Source: Chionoecetes opilio (Eukaryota > Arthropoda > Malacostraca > Decapoda > Majidae). From it: a DNA stretch of 64,000 nt. Below the pieces are notes generated by a model that saw nothing but the letters and a program-made list of their open reading frames with translations, searched no databases and had not been told where the DNA came from. The stretch lies in NCBI GenBank assembly GCA_016584305.1, contig JACEEZ010023500.1:36689-100688 (forward strand). The letters are read 5' to 3'. Below are positions 54,926 through 64,000 of the stretch, one piece after another. Position 1 is the first letter of the stretch, and the number at the start of each line of letters is the position of its first letter. Both the position numbers and the translations under genes were made by a program.

Positions 54926-56144
54926 TTAGTTGTGATACGACTTGAGAAAGTTAAGGGAATAAAAAATAAAATAAAAAGTCTTGCAATCTGGGGAAAAATC
55001 GCTAGCCACCTAAGGAAAATCCCCAGAAAATGTATTACCCTACATTTAAAGCCTCAATGTACCCTAGCATTATAATCACATCATTCAACACTTTATATAT
55101 GAGTAAATAGTCCTTTCAACTTACCTTCAAAGTTGAGATACACCGTGACGGCTAGCAAATGGCGCCGGTTTTAGGCTACGTGATGGGGTGATTTGTATAA
55201 CTAGGTGTTAATTAAGTGGCAGTTATCGACAACAACACATTTTCTATTGAGAAGTCCAAGGTGGCAGGTTTAACAAGTGCAATAACCTTTGGTTTGCAAA
55301 ATGAGTTTGTGGCACACACATAAATAAAAGTTCCTTTGGTTCCTCGTTATTACACTCCAAATAAAATTGCAGTAGCTACAAGTCACATCTCCACAACCTT
55401 CTTTGCCCGTGACTGCCAGTGAGTGAAGTGAACGGTTGAACCGTTCACTTCACTCACTGGCCAATGCGTGACGTCACTGTCATGGCAAAATTCGCTGAGT
55501 ATTTATTAGAAACATCAATATATTCCCCTATATGATTATTATGCAATATATATGCTTAAATATATCAGAAAGGTTGATGTGGTACGAATTTAGAGCATTT
55601 CGTAACCATATATGCAATAATTCATGCAAATTGTACCTGTTCCTTACACAGGGCACTACTTAGCCAGCGTAATCAAGGGTGTACTGGGGCTTAGTATACC
55701 AAGGTAGCGGTCGGGAGACCAGCTGACTGGACTTTTAATTTTTGAGGCACCTCATATTTCATAGCGGCCGTGTGGGTTAACCAAGGCCGAGCGCACGCTG
55801 GAATCTTTGCAGATGTGAAGTACAATAAGCATACTATACAGTGCGGTAGTTCATTTCAGTCAAAGCCGGAAGGTTTTGTTATAAAGAATTTCCAAAAAGT
55901 TTAATAAGATACCAAACAAAAGCGATGCAGGTCACAAGAAGAGGAAGAGGGAGGCATTTTGTAAACAAGGAGACATATTCCTCCCCCCACCTAAAATGTT
56001 TTATATCCGAAACAATTGATTTGCGACGGAAAGCTCAAAGAGAAAATGTCTCTTAGAATACAATAAGGCAAACAAAAACCATGCTCACAATTGTGTAGGG
56101 AAGTTTGGTGCCATCGTAAAATAATACCCATTTTTACACTAGGA

Positions 56145-56310
56145 CCGAAATTCCCTACACAATTGGGAGTGTGGTTTCTGTTCACATATTCTAAGTAACA
56201 TTCTATGAACTTTCGTCGCAAATCACTACTTTCGGAGATATAAGACGTTTGTAATAGGAAGGAGTGTATTTGAGATATGAAAATTAAACTAACCTAACCC
56301 CACTGTTAGG
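56145..56310. repeat. Partial ACGATGGCACC-family copy
   Basis: It contains TTCCCTACACAATTGGGAG, TATTCTAAGTAACATT and CGTCGCAAATCA. It directly follows the palindrome end. Confidence 0.6.
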
Positions 56311-58198
56311 GCTCAGTGGGGTTAGGGCTCTGTCACGCCGGACTAGAACCCTCCTGGGAGAGACAAGGAGAGGTATGTCAGGAGTCTCGCTGAGGATGTC
56401 GAGGGTCATTTGAACGCTAATGACCTCTGACCCGCCTACCGAGCCCTGAAGAAGCTCCGTTCCAAGTCTCCTTCTCGGGCGAGTGCTATTCGAACAGCAG
56501 ATGGGCGCCTCGTGTCGGACATGGATGGGCAGATGGCTCGTTGGGCTGAGTACTTTGGGCAGTTGTTCACGGTGAACCCTCCAACTGAGCAGCTTCACAC
56601 CACTGGGTTACAGGCAGTGGATGCCGATCCTCCCATTGACGAAACCGCACCCTCTCTTGACGAAGTCAGAGAGGCTGTTGCAAAGTTGAGGGGTGGAAAG
56701 GCAGCTGGTGTTTGTAATATCAGTGCGGAGCTCCTCAAAGCTGGTGGGGGTGAGGCCATGATCCGCGGGTTGCATGCTGTCCTGACTGCCGTGTGGCAAT
56801 CAGGTACCATTCCTCCTAACTGGAAAAGGAGGCTGGTCGTCCCTATCTGGAAAGGGAAAGGGGACCGTCAGGACTGCAACAATTACCGTGGTATTACACT
56901 GCTCAGCGTACCAGGCAAGGTGCTTGCCCATCTATTGCTGACACGGATTCGCAGTCATCTGGTGAAGCATCAGAGACCTCAGCAGTCTGGGTTCACGCCT
57001 GGTAAGTCAACAACGGACCGTATCCTAGCGCTTCGTGTCCTGGTGGAACGTCGACGTGAGTTTCGACAAGGGATGCTTGCAGCCTATGTTGATCTCAAGA
57101 AGGCGTTTGACTCAGTGCATAGTGAGTCACTGGGATCTTCTGCGACTTTGAGGGATTCCTGCAAGGACTATTGGTTTGATAACTGGTCTGTATTCTGGGA
57201 CTGAGAGTGCTGTGAAGTGTGGGGCAGGTGTATCCAGCTTCTTTCCTGTGAATACAGGAGTGAGGCAAGGGTGCGTCCTTGCCCCATCACTTTTCAATGC
57301 TTGTATGGACTGGGTATTGGACAAGGTTGTAGATCAAAGTGATTGTGGAGCATCTGTCGGCAACACCAAGATCACTGATCTTGTTTTTGCCGATGATGCA
57401 GTAATCTTTGCTCAGTCGCTGGAGGTCCTGGTGATGGCTCTCGAGGCGCTGCACGAGGAGGCAAAGCCTTTGGGACTTGAGGTCTCCTGGCTCAAGACCA
57501 AGGTCCAGGTGTTTGGAGACATACTAGATGAAGCAGTACAGTCTGTTCATGCGTGTGGCGAGGACATTGAGATCTTGGAAAGTTTTACATACCTTGGTAG
57601 CACAGTCCATAATGACGGCGGGTCACGTCAAGAAGTCTTAAGGCGGATTGGCATAGCCCACGGTGTTATGGACTCGCTCAGCGGGAGTATTTGGCGTTGT
57701 CTGTACCTGTGCAGGAGGACAAAGATCCGGATCTTCAAGTCGCTTGTGATCCCTGTCCTACTTTATGGTTGTGAGACATGGACACTAAATAGTGACTTGA
57801 AGAGACGAATCAATGCCTTTGGTAATAAGTGTCTTCGCAGAATCATGCGGTATCGTTGGGATGATTACGTGTCAAATAAGCTATTTTACCGTGAGACTGA
57901 ATCGAGGCCTATTACCTGCATAGTCCGTCAGCGCCAACTTCGGCTATATGGGCATGTGGCACGCTACCCTGAAACCGATCCTTCCCATCGGGTTGTATCT
58001 GTAAGAGACAATCCGGCATGGAGGAGGCCAAGGGGGCGCCCACAAGGCTCGTGGCTGGGGCAAGTTGATGTTTCTTTTTGAGAGCTGCTTGGTATGATGG
58101 GAAAGGAGCCTGCATGGGAACTCGCGCGTGGTGACCCCCGGGAGTGGCGTCATAGGGTGGGCGAGGCGACGCGACCCCCCGGCGTATGCCCCCAATGA
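56310..58198 (+). mobile_element. LINE ORF2 reverse transcriptase region, 5'-truncated
   Basis: This is the best-preserved LINE in the window. It begins within the EN-RT linker (CTCTGTCACGCCGGACTAG, near 56328) and ends at TGA 58196-58198 with a TGATTGATTGATTG tail. It is the same family as the minus-strand element at 20930-23315. The 5' truncation and short-repeat tail are the usual signature of target-primed LINE integration. Confidence 0.88.
56512..58198 (+). pseudogene. Reverse transcriptase with one frameshift and two nonsense codons
   Basis: The first frame (to about 57125) holds linker (GQMARWAEYFGQLFTVNPPT), LRGGKAAGVCNISAELLKAGG, and the RT fingers NNYRGITLLSVPGKVLAHLL, GFTPGKSTTDRILALRVLVE and motif A AAYVDLKKAFDSVH. 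After a one-base shift the second frame continues with GVRQGCVLAPSLFNACMDW (motif B), DLVFADDAVIFAQSLEVLVM (motif C, FADD with both Asp) and GLEVSWLKTKVQVFG. The C-terminal part follows (FTYLGSTVHNDGG, YGCETWTLNSDLKRRINAF, RQRQLRLYGHVARYP). TGA at 57149-57151 and TGA at 58079-58081 both stand where CGA (Arg) would be expected, matching CpG decay. The catalytic residues survive although the copy cannot make one full protein. The enzyme would copy LINE RNA at the nicked target. The clade is not assigned. Confidence 0.88.
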
Positions 58199-58235
58199 TT
58201 GATTGATTGAACCCCACCTATAGACTCACTAATAC

Positions 58236-59318
58236 AATAAACCCTTCATGCTCGCGGGGGTTAGGGAACAGAGACACCCGCGAGTATCGTAAATCCGCGA
58301 GCATGACATTAGTTACCCCTCCCGCCCCGAAAATAGGCTTACGGTATAAAGAAAATGGATTTTTTTTGCTTGAATAATAATGATAATGATACAGTTGGGC
58401 TGTTTCCTTAAAACCCGAGCCCCTGTCCACCCAGCAGTGAATAGGTACCGGGTGTTAGCCGGGGGTTTGTAACCCGCCTCCCGGGGTGCTGGCTTCCCCT
58501 AACACTATAAGCACTGGCAGACAGCTCTCTAGGGGTAGTCTGAGAGAGAGCTGTCTGATTACAGTGGAGATCCATCTCAGCTGCGTCGATAACTGACGAA
58601 ATTTTTCAAACATCAAAGATCACATCAGGGAGTGCCGATAAAAAAGGCCAGACTACCAACAACTGAACTGAACACTGTCATCATCAGCAACAACCCATAA
58701 CAGCTGACTGAGGCCGCGACACACGTGTAGCCGCTGCCAGGGTTACATCACACCCCTGCCACCACCACCATGGCTAGGCCTATGGCTGAGCCCAGAAGGA
58801 GGAGGAAGTGGACGCTGAACCCCCGTGGATCGCTGTGGGCCAACGGTTAGGGTGTGTTGTGTTGGGGTGGTTGGCACAAAGCTATGCATCTCCCACGGCC
58901 AGATGTCCACCACAACAGCCTTGCTCCAGTCCTTCCTCCCTGTGTTTTAGGGTGATGGGGGGTGGCAAATGATTAACGGTTCAATAATGTGTCTGGTTTT
59001 GGTGTGGTGCTTGAGGAAGTGAGGTGTGGCACGCAGCGCTCAGCCCACATGTGTGGCTACACGTATAGTCCGTAGATAACATAGTCGCCAGTCACTCACA
59101 CGCCACTCATGTCGCCAGGCGCCATATATTGCGAAATTTTAGCATCACTACAGACTTTTATGTGCCACTGAAGAGGCATGAACAGTCGTTTTTATGAAAA
59201 TAATTACTTTTCGTATTTTAAAATCTATATTAATTACCTGTATGATTATTATATTATCCCAAGGGTGAAAACCCGCGAAAGTAATCAATCCGCGAGACAT
59301 GAAGCGGTTATTGTATAA
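58236..59318. mobile_element. TIR element, TACAATAAACCCTTCATG family
   Basis: The left end TACAATAAACCCTTCATGCT faces the right end AGACATGAAGCGGTTATTGT, with subterminal CGCGAGTATCGTAAATCCG and GTAATCAATCCGCGAG. Both ends recur inverted at 23372-24215. The interior includes a SINE body (58380-58505), a CAGACAGCTCTCT..AGAGAGCTGTCTG hairpin near 58515-58557 and a GCACTAATGTCGCC-family fragment near 59090-59180. No transposase is present. Confidence 0.65.
58380..58505 (+). mobile_element. SINE fragment lacking the tRNA head
   Basis: It matches the body of the minus-strand SINE at 17271-17455: TTTCCTTAAAACCCGAGCCC, TAGGTACCGGGTGTTAGCC, CGCCTCCCGGGGTGCTGG. The A and B boxes are absent. Confidence 0.6.
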
Positions 59319-59455
59319 ACCAACGTAACTTATTCCACGCTTTAACCTCATAACTAAAGCCAAATTCTGCATTAAAACGTGTCAGCGGTAAGGAAGAACA
59401 GAGGCGAGGCAGGTCCCAAGAGGAAAGAAGAGTGCGGCACACGTTAATCACTTGT

Positions 59456-59629
59456 CTAAAACACTTTGTGGCCGCCTTCCTGGGTCCGAAACTTGCAACC
59501 CAGCATCGGATCACTCCTTAGGGACAAACGCCAAATTTGTTCGGGATTGCCGTGTTTGCTTACCGGATTCTTTAGGGCAATGATCTGGGCAATGGTTTCT
59601 GCCAATAAAAACTCCTTATTCTTGCCCAT
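59456..59629 (-). pseudogene. Possible Tc1-type transposase N-terminal fragment
   Basis: A 57-codon minus-strand frame begins MGKNKEFLLAETIAQIIALK and ends KFRTQEGGHKVF. The start is reminiscent of the helix-turn-helix N-terminus of Tc1/mariner transposases, which binds the transposon ends. The middle (NPVSKHGNPEQIWRLSLRSD) does not fit well, and nothing of the DDE catalytic domain follows. The adjoining plus-strand DNA (59340-59460) is repeated at 16890-17060, supporting mobile origin. The assignment is tentative. Confidence 0.3.
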
Positions 59630-59977
59630 ATCAACAACCCAGGGACTCAAAAGGGAGCAGCGGTTTTGCAACAGTGGAGAGGGAGCACAAGATTGGACGG
59701 ATCGCGAACACAACCTATCCCTACAGCGACAACACAACAACCGACTGTGGTTTCCTTGGCGGGCTCAGAAGAAGCTCCGCCTACTACGCCATTCTGTGTA
59801 GACGGAACAATGCATTGCTTCTATTTTATGTCCCTCATAATGTTGAATGCAAAATTTGACATATAATTAGTCCGCTTCTCCCTGGGAGGACTAATTAATG
59901 TTCGAGCACTGTAGATGCTTAAGAATCTCTTATTAAGAATAGATTCAAAGATGTTGACTTTTGGTGGGGTGGGTGTT

Positions 59978-60923
59978 GAACAAGGTGCTGAGGTTCACGC
60001 TCTAACGCGGATGCTCCGCACGGCACTGACCCGGCTCGTCCGGCATCTCCGAGGGTTCCCGCAGGACCGGCCAGTCAAGCTGTGCTGGCAGGAGTATTGC
60101 TGCGGGTGGAGGTGTGGGGGCCGGGACAGAAGCATGATGGCCGGGAGAAGCAGGGATCAGTCTGCCTCAGGCTCTGTGGGGAGGCGAGGTGTGATGGCAA
60201 GAATCACCTGGAGGCAGGCAAAGCTCAAGACACAAGGCAGACAGTGAGCTGAAGTGCAGCAGTGTGACAAATCCATTCAAATACAAGGTCGTAAGGCTTG
60301 ATAGACATTCCTGGACACCAGTAGTGTTAAGGAATTATTGAAGGTGTAGAGTGGGGGAAAAGATTTACTAAAGTTATAGCCTCACACAAAACACACCTGA
60401 CACAACATTGGTGTTAAAAATTTATGAATGTCTTGGTGTGGGAAAAGATTTACTCAAAAGTTCTAGCCTCAACAAAACACCCGGACACCAGTGGTGTTTA
60501 AAAATTATGAATGTATGAGTGTGGGAAAGATTTACTCAAAGTTCTAGCCCACAAACCACACCCTGAAACACAGTGGTGTTAAAAATTATGAATGTCTGAG
60601 TGTGGGAAAAGATTTACTTCATAGTTTAGCCTCACACCAAACACACCCTGACACACAGTGGTTGTTAAAAACTTATGAATGTCGTGAGTGTGGGAAAAGA
60701 TTTAATGAAAAGGGAAGCCTCACCAAACACACCCTGATCCATAGTGGTGTTAAGAATCATGGTGTCTGGCGTGGGGCGAAAAAAAAGTTTTATACCATTC
60801 TCATCCAATGAAAACACATTGAGTTCACATGACTATAGGGAAATCAAGTTGTGATATTTGTAGCAAGTGTTTCAAGAGAAGCGAAATATTGTTTTTACCA
60901 AGCACATGAAGATACACTTTTGA
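59978..60923 (+). pseudogene. C2H2 zinc-finger gene, copy 2 (frame-broken)
   Basis: It is collinear with 39530-40297. The leader (CAAGGTGCTGAGG, GGATCAGTCTGCCTCAGG) and Cys-rich part (YCCGWRCGGRD) come first, then a first finger seen as QCDKSIQIQGR at about 60260. Fingers with the GGTGTTAAAAATTATGAATG linker DNA follow. The frame at 60602-60811 reads cleanly as YECRECGKRFNEKGSLTKHT, then LIHSGVKNHGV. The final finger, CDICSKCFKRS, ends HMKIHF-like with TGA 60921-60923. It has about six or seven fingers. Indels break the frame in most. The presumed role is sequence-specific DNA binding in the nucleus. Confidence 0.75.
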
Positions 60924-61108
60924 GGTGGTGTGTTGTTGTGGCAAGAGTGGGTTGTACCGTGCCTGTAGGAGTGTGTTCTGGTGTGGCAAATGGGTGGTGT
61001 GGTGGTGGGCAGTGTGTTACATGGTGGTGGCAGCCGTGCCTTGAGTTCTGTGAGGGAGAGTTAATGGCCACCATGCAGTTGTTGGGTGGCCCATGCAGGT
61101 GTGACCTT

Positions 61109-61114
61109 CAATAA
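61109..61114 (+). promoter_or_regulatory. Poly(A) signal of zinc-finger copy 2
   Basis: AATAAA followed by TGTGTGTGCTTGG, 186 bases after the stop. It matches the position in copy 1. Confidence 0.6.
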
Positions 61115-61607
61115 ATGTGTGTGCTTGGTAAAACCTTTGTTGTGTATATCTTCAGGGTTTTGAAGTAACAGTTGTTGGGTCAGTTCCCTGATCTAAAGGA
61201 GCAGCAATATGGTAACAGCAGTGGTGACAAAGAAAGTGTTCTTATACCACAGTGGTTGTTCATTCATTTTTAATTTTACCATTTGTACACAAAGAATCCT
61301 TTCGTGAAGGGGAGGTTAATACTCTGGACGTTTTACGTCAAAAAGACCCATCTCACACAAACCATCCAACTGCAAGACCTAATACACATTGCAAGTGCGA
61401 GCATGTCTGATTTTCTTCTTAACAAGTAACCAGAGCTAGCACGGAGGAGGGTGGAGAGGGGAGAAGGAAGATACATATGTTTTTTCTATCAACAGGTTAA
61501 CGACAGTGGGAGTCAGGGACAGATGGACTAAAGTAATCGTCCAGACCATTTCATCATTCCTGATTAATGCAGTCAAAATTTAGCCCCATTATTTAGTGTA
61601 CCACGCT
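61115..61607. repeat. Downstream part of duplicated segment, copy 2
   Basis: Collinear with 40500-40970 up to the point where element E is inserted (after CCATTATTTAGTGTACC). Confidence 0.75.
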
Positions 61608-61697
61608 AAAAGGCTTATAACTCGGCACGCATAGGGGCTTGGCCCTTGCCGAGTTATTCAAGTGCCGAGTTATGCAATGTTAGCTCCTCTGATATGG

Positions 61698-61734
<37 letters not shown>

Positions 61735-62196
61735 AAAAAAAAAAAAAAATACAGTATCTGTAAAAGCATAAAAACTACACTTACCAATTGAACGGGTAGC
61801 AGCAGGCATGTAATCCAAGGAGAGGGCAGCCTTGTGTAGAAACCATGCAGAGATGTTAGGGGGGACTCAGTCTCATTTTAAACACTGGGATCACTTTAAC
61901 ACTTTATAATCAAACTCTGACTGTATTGATACAGTAATGTACCCGTACAACCTAATTTTAATCACTTGAGACTTAATTACTGCAACACTATGCACGTGCC
62001 ATTAAACTATACTTCGACTGTGAGTGCATGGAAGGCCACAGGGGGGTGGCGGCATCGAGCCTCTAATCACAGGCGTCACTATAACCAATCCTGCCTGCGC
62101 AAACCACGGGCGAGGGCCAAACTATCAAGCCTCGAGTGAGTCCAGGGCATACCATCCCACCCATGGAGCTCACTGCCTACACTGCTAAGGCATAGG

Positions 62197-62228
<32 letters not shown>

Positions 62229-62298
62229 CACCTGTTCTTTGCCATGCCGGAGTTTTATGCAAAATTCGAGTTATAACAGGCCGAGTTATAAGGCTTTT
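61608..62298. mobile_element. TIR element E, copy 2 (inverted)
   Basis: It is bounded by AAAAGGCTTATAACTCGGC and GCCGAGTTATAAGGCTTTT. It reads as the reverse complement of 42587-43226, with long A runs (61701-61749 and about 62203-62228) opposite the T runs there. Copy 1 of the duplicated segment reads straight through at 40990-41010, so it is a private insertion. Confidence 0.85.
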
Positions 62299-62751
62299 AT
62301 GTATCAACAATATGTTGTCACTTTTTGCATTCAGCGCCGTTTTTAAATGATCCGCATTTAAAATCTGTAAAAATTCCCCGAGATTCTCAAAAACAACTGA
62401 CGACCAAGCAGACGAGGGACCACGGCTCGGTGAACGTCACCTTCAGGAACGCCTCCCAGGCCGTGGCGCCGATACAAATACACGTAGACTCAGAAAAATC
62501 TAGTACTTGAGAATTTGGGTGTTTCTGATATAGTTTTTGTGATATGGAATTATAATTGCATCCTGTATGGGTTGACAACAAGAAAGCTGTGCCTTTCCAG
62601 AGAGCTTAGCATCCCATTTCCTATACGGCCGTTACATATAACCTATACGTATACATTAACCTATACGGCGACAATATATGTGTGCAGAAGTGTGGAGTGC
62701 CGGGGAGTAGCGGGCGGTGTGTGGCAGATTGTCTCGCTGAGCGACAGTGCC

Positions 62752-63945
62752 ACTAGCGCGTTTTTGCGACATTTACCAACCTGGTCCCAGTCCAGGGACT
62801 AGACCCAGTTCACAGAATGGACGAGATGTTTTCTTCGTTTCGCGAAAATACATCGGAGAATGGCGCCCGTCCCATTCGTCGTCTATGGGCAGGGGGATCA
62901 AGTGGGCGGTCCTACCGTCCTGCAAGCTTCCCCCCCCCCAAAAAAAGATACCCCAAAGGGTTATTAATTTGACCTCAGGTAATAGCCTCCTAGTTGGCAT
63001 ATGAAAGGTGAACACATCATTCTGTGTGTGATGAGAGTCAGGTTTATAAATCTCTGGACGGAGAAAAAATCTCAGCAACACAATATTGCAAGACCTGTCA
63101 TAGCCATTACAAACGTTTACTATAACCTCTATAACCATCATGTATCATATCTATAGGTATGGCATACAAATACCTGCGGGATTTCAGTATATAGCAGGCT
63201 TGTTACTGGTGGAGGACTTGTGATTTAGCCCTATATTCATGCAAGTTTGCCTTGTGCAATGGTCAGCAGTCATCCCTGTAGCAAGTATCCCTGCTACTTA
63301 AAATTGACTTCTCAATGGGAAGTCAAGTAGCAGGGAGGGACTATGAAAAATTGAAGATGAAATCTCATTTAATTACAATCAATAACACTATTTACAGTAG
63401 CCACCTGCAACTAATGTCGCAGCGGGGACATAATATTACGAGTTTTAGCATCATGCAGACTTGTATGTGGCCACTGAAGAGACGTGCCACAGTAGTAGTT
63501 ACATTATCTACATAACACAATACAATGTCTTCAGTGACCACATACAAGTCTGTAGTGATGCTAAAATTTGTTAATATATGGAGGTCATTGGTGACATTAG
63601 CGCATGGCGAACTATAGGGTTGCTGACGGTTACATAATTCCAAGGATGTTGTTTCAGAAATTGCGAATATGTAATTTTGTGAAATTAATTTAAGTCTTAT
63701 GGTCCGGCCATTCATGGTGTTTTCATGTCTTACAGCAGGCACGAGAAAGTTCATGGTCCATCTTCCCCGGGACTGTAGTCGCATACGGCAAGTATCACCC
63801 ACACTGGGCAACGTGACGGTCCTGATCGCTGGGTTGGACCAGTCTAGCCCGTTCCAGCCCGGCGTCAGTCATGCCTTGCGAAAACAGACTCGCACGCGGA
63901 CTGAACCAGTCTAGACCGGGCTACAAAACGGGTCGCGAAAACGCA
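62752..63945. repeat. Foldback/TIR element in duplicated segment, copy 2
   Basis: Collinear with 41405-42585. The ends are CACTAGCGCGTTTTTGCGAC and GTCGCGAAAACGC. The inner palindrome arms lie at about 63407-63485 and 63525-63610 around GTAGTTACATTATCTAC. The palindromic frames are not genes. Confidence 0.65.
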
Positions 63946-64000
63946 TATATATAAACCTTATTATCGGGAGGGAGCACATTCCTAAGGCCCGGTTCACACT
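63946..64000. other. End of window, unfilled site of element E
   Basis: TATATATAAACCTTATTATCGGGAGG here corresponds to the sequence on both sides of element E at 42587-43226. It shows the pre-insertion state. Confidence 0.7.

Larger units (their letters stand above)
46717..56137. repeat. 9.4-kb composite palindrome
   Basis: The ends are TTACGATGGCACC-type words in opposite orientation (46723 and about 56125). Matching arm blocks: 46760-47710 with 54925-55870 (landmarks CTTCCGGCTTTGACTG, AACCAAGGCCGAGCGCACGC, CAACCTTTCTGATATATT), and 49110-49450 with 54340-54655. The axis lies in 50643-51064. Each arm has private additions: a GGTTA-based array (47880-49060) and a TA-flanked transposon (49458-50555) on the left, and a 55-bp satellite (51080-54320) on the right. 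No gene is supported anywhere in it. Confidence 0.85.

Overview
The window looks like repeat-dense nuclear DNA of an arthropod, most likely a decapod crustacean. The grounds are TTAGG-type repeats throughout (the arthropod telomere motif), crustacean-style non-LTR retrotransposons, tRNA-derived SINEs, many foldback elements, and C2H2 zinc-finger loci with an HSGVKN linker. No operon, phage or CRISPR-like organisation is present, and there is no complete, intact host gene. The species call is inference.

Layout. 0-8.2 kb: nested AT-rich palindromes, a 36-bp minisatellite, short hairpins, a near-perfect ~260-bp inverted repeat (5901-6484) and a foldback at 6.75-8.16 kb. 10.2-12.9 kb: a minus-strand array of about 25 zinc fingers, frame-broken. 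13.4-16.4 kb: a long polypurine tract, a GTACGAA foldback and a G-rich GGT tract. 17-31 kb: non-LTR retrotransposons, comprising two copies of a PHD-finger LINE, a minus-strand LINE 3' end, a minus-strand EN/RT LINE, and a LINE tail inside a DNA element. 30.8-38 kb: a foldback with a nested TIR element, tandem LINE fragments, microsatellites and a TTAGG-centred inverted repeat.

39.5-43.3 kb and 60-64 kb are two copies of one duplicated segment, each with a short zinc-finger gene and its poly(A) signal. One ~0.65-kb transposon sits at different places, and in opposite orientations, in the two copies. A ~1.35-kb TIR element occurs at 31.8-33.1 and 45.2-46.6 kb and appears to target CCWGG.

The most striking structure is 46.7-56.1 kb, a composite palindrome. 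Its left arm carries a TTAGG-based higher-order array and a TA-flanked transposon holding five CTCF-like motifs. Its right arm carries about 59 copies of a 55-bp satellite that is present once, inverted, in the left arm. Removing these additions leaves arms of similar length (~1.8 kb) around a ~0.42-kb centre. 56.3-58.2 kb holds a LINE reverse transcriptase broken by one frameshift and two TGA codons.

Sequence quality varies. About 6.8-30.8 kb has many homopolymer-type indels typical of poorly polished long reads, so many broken frames there may be technical.
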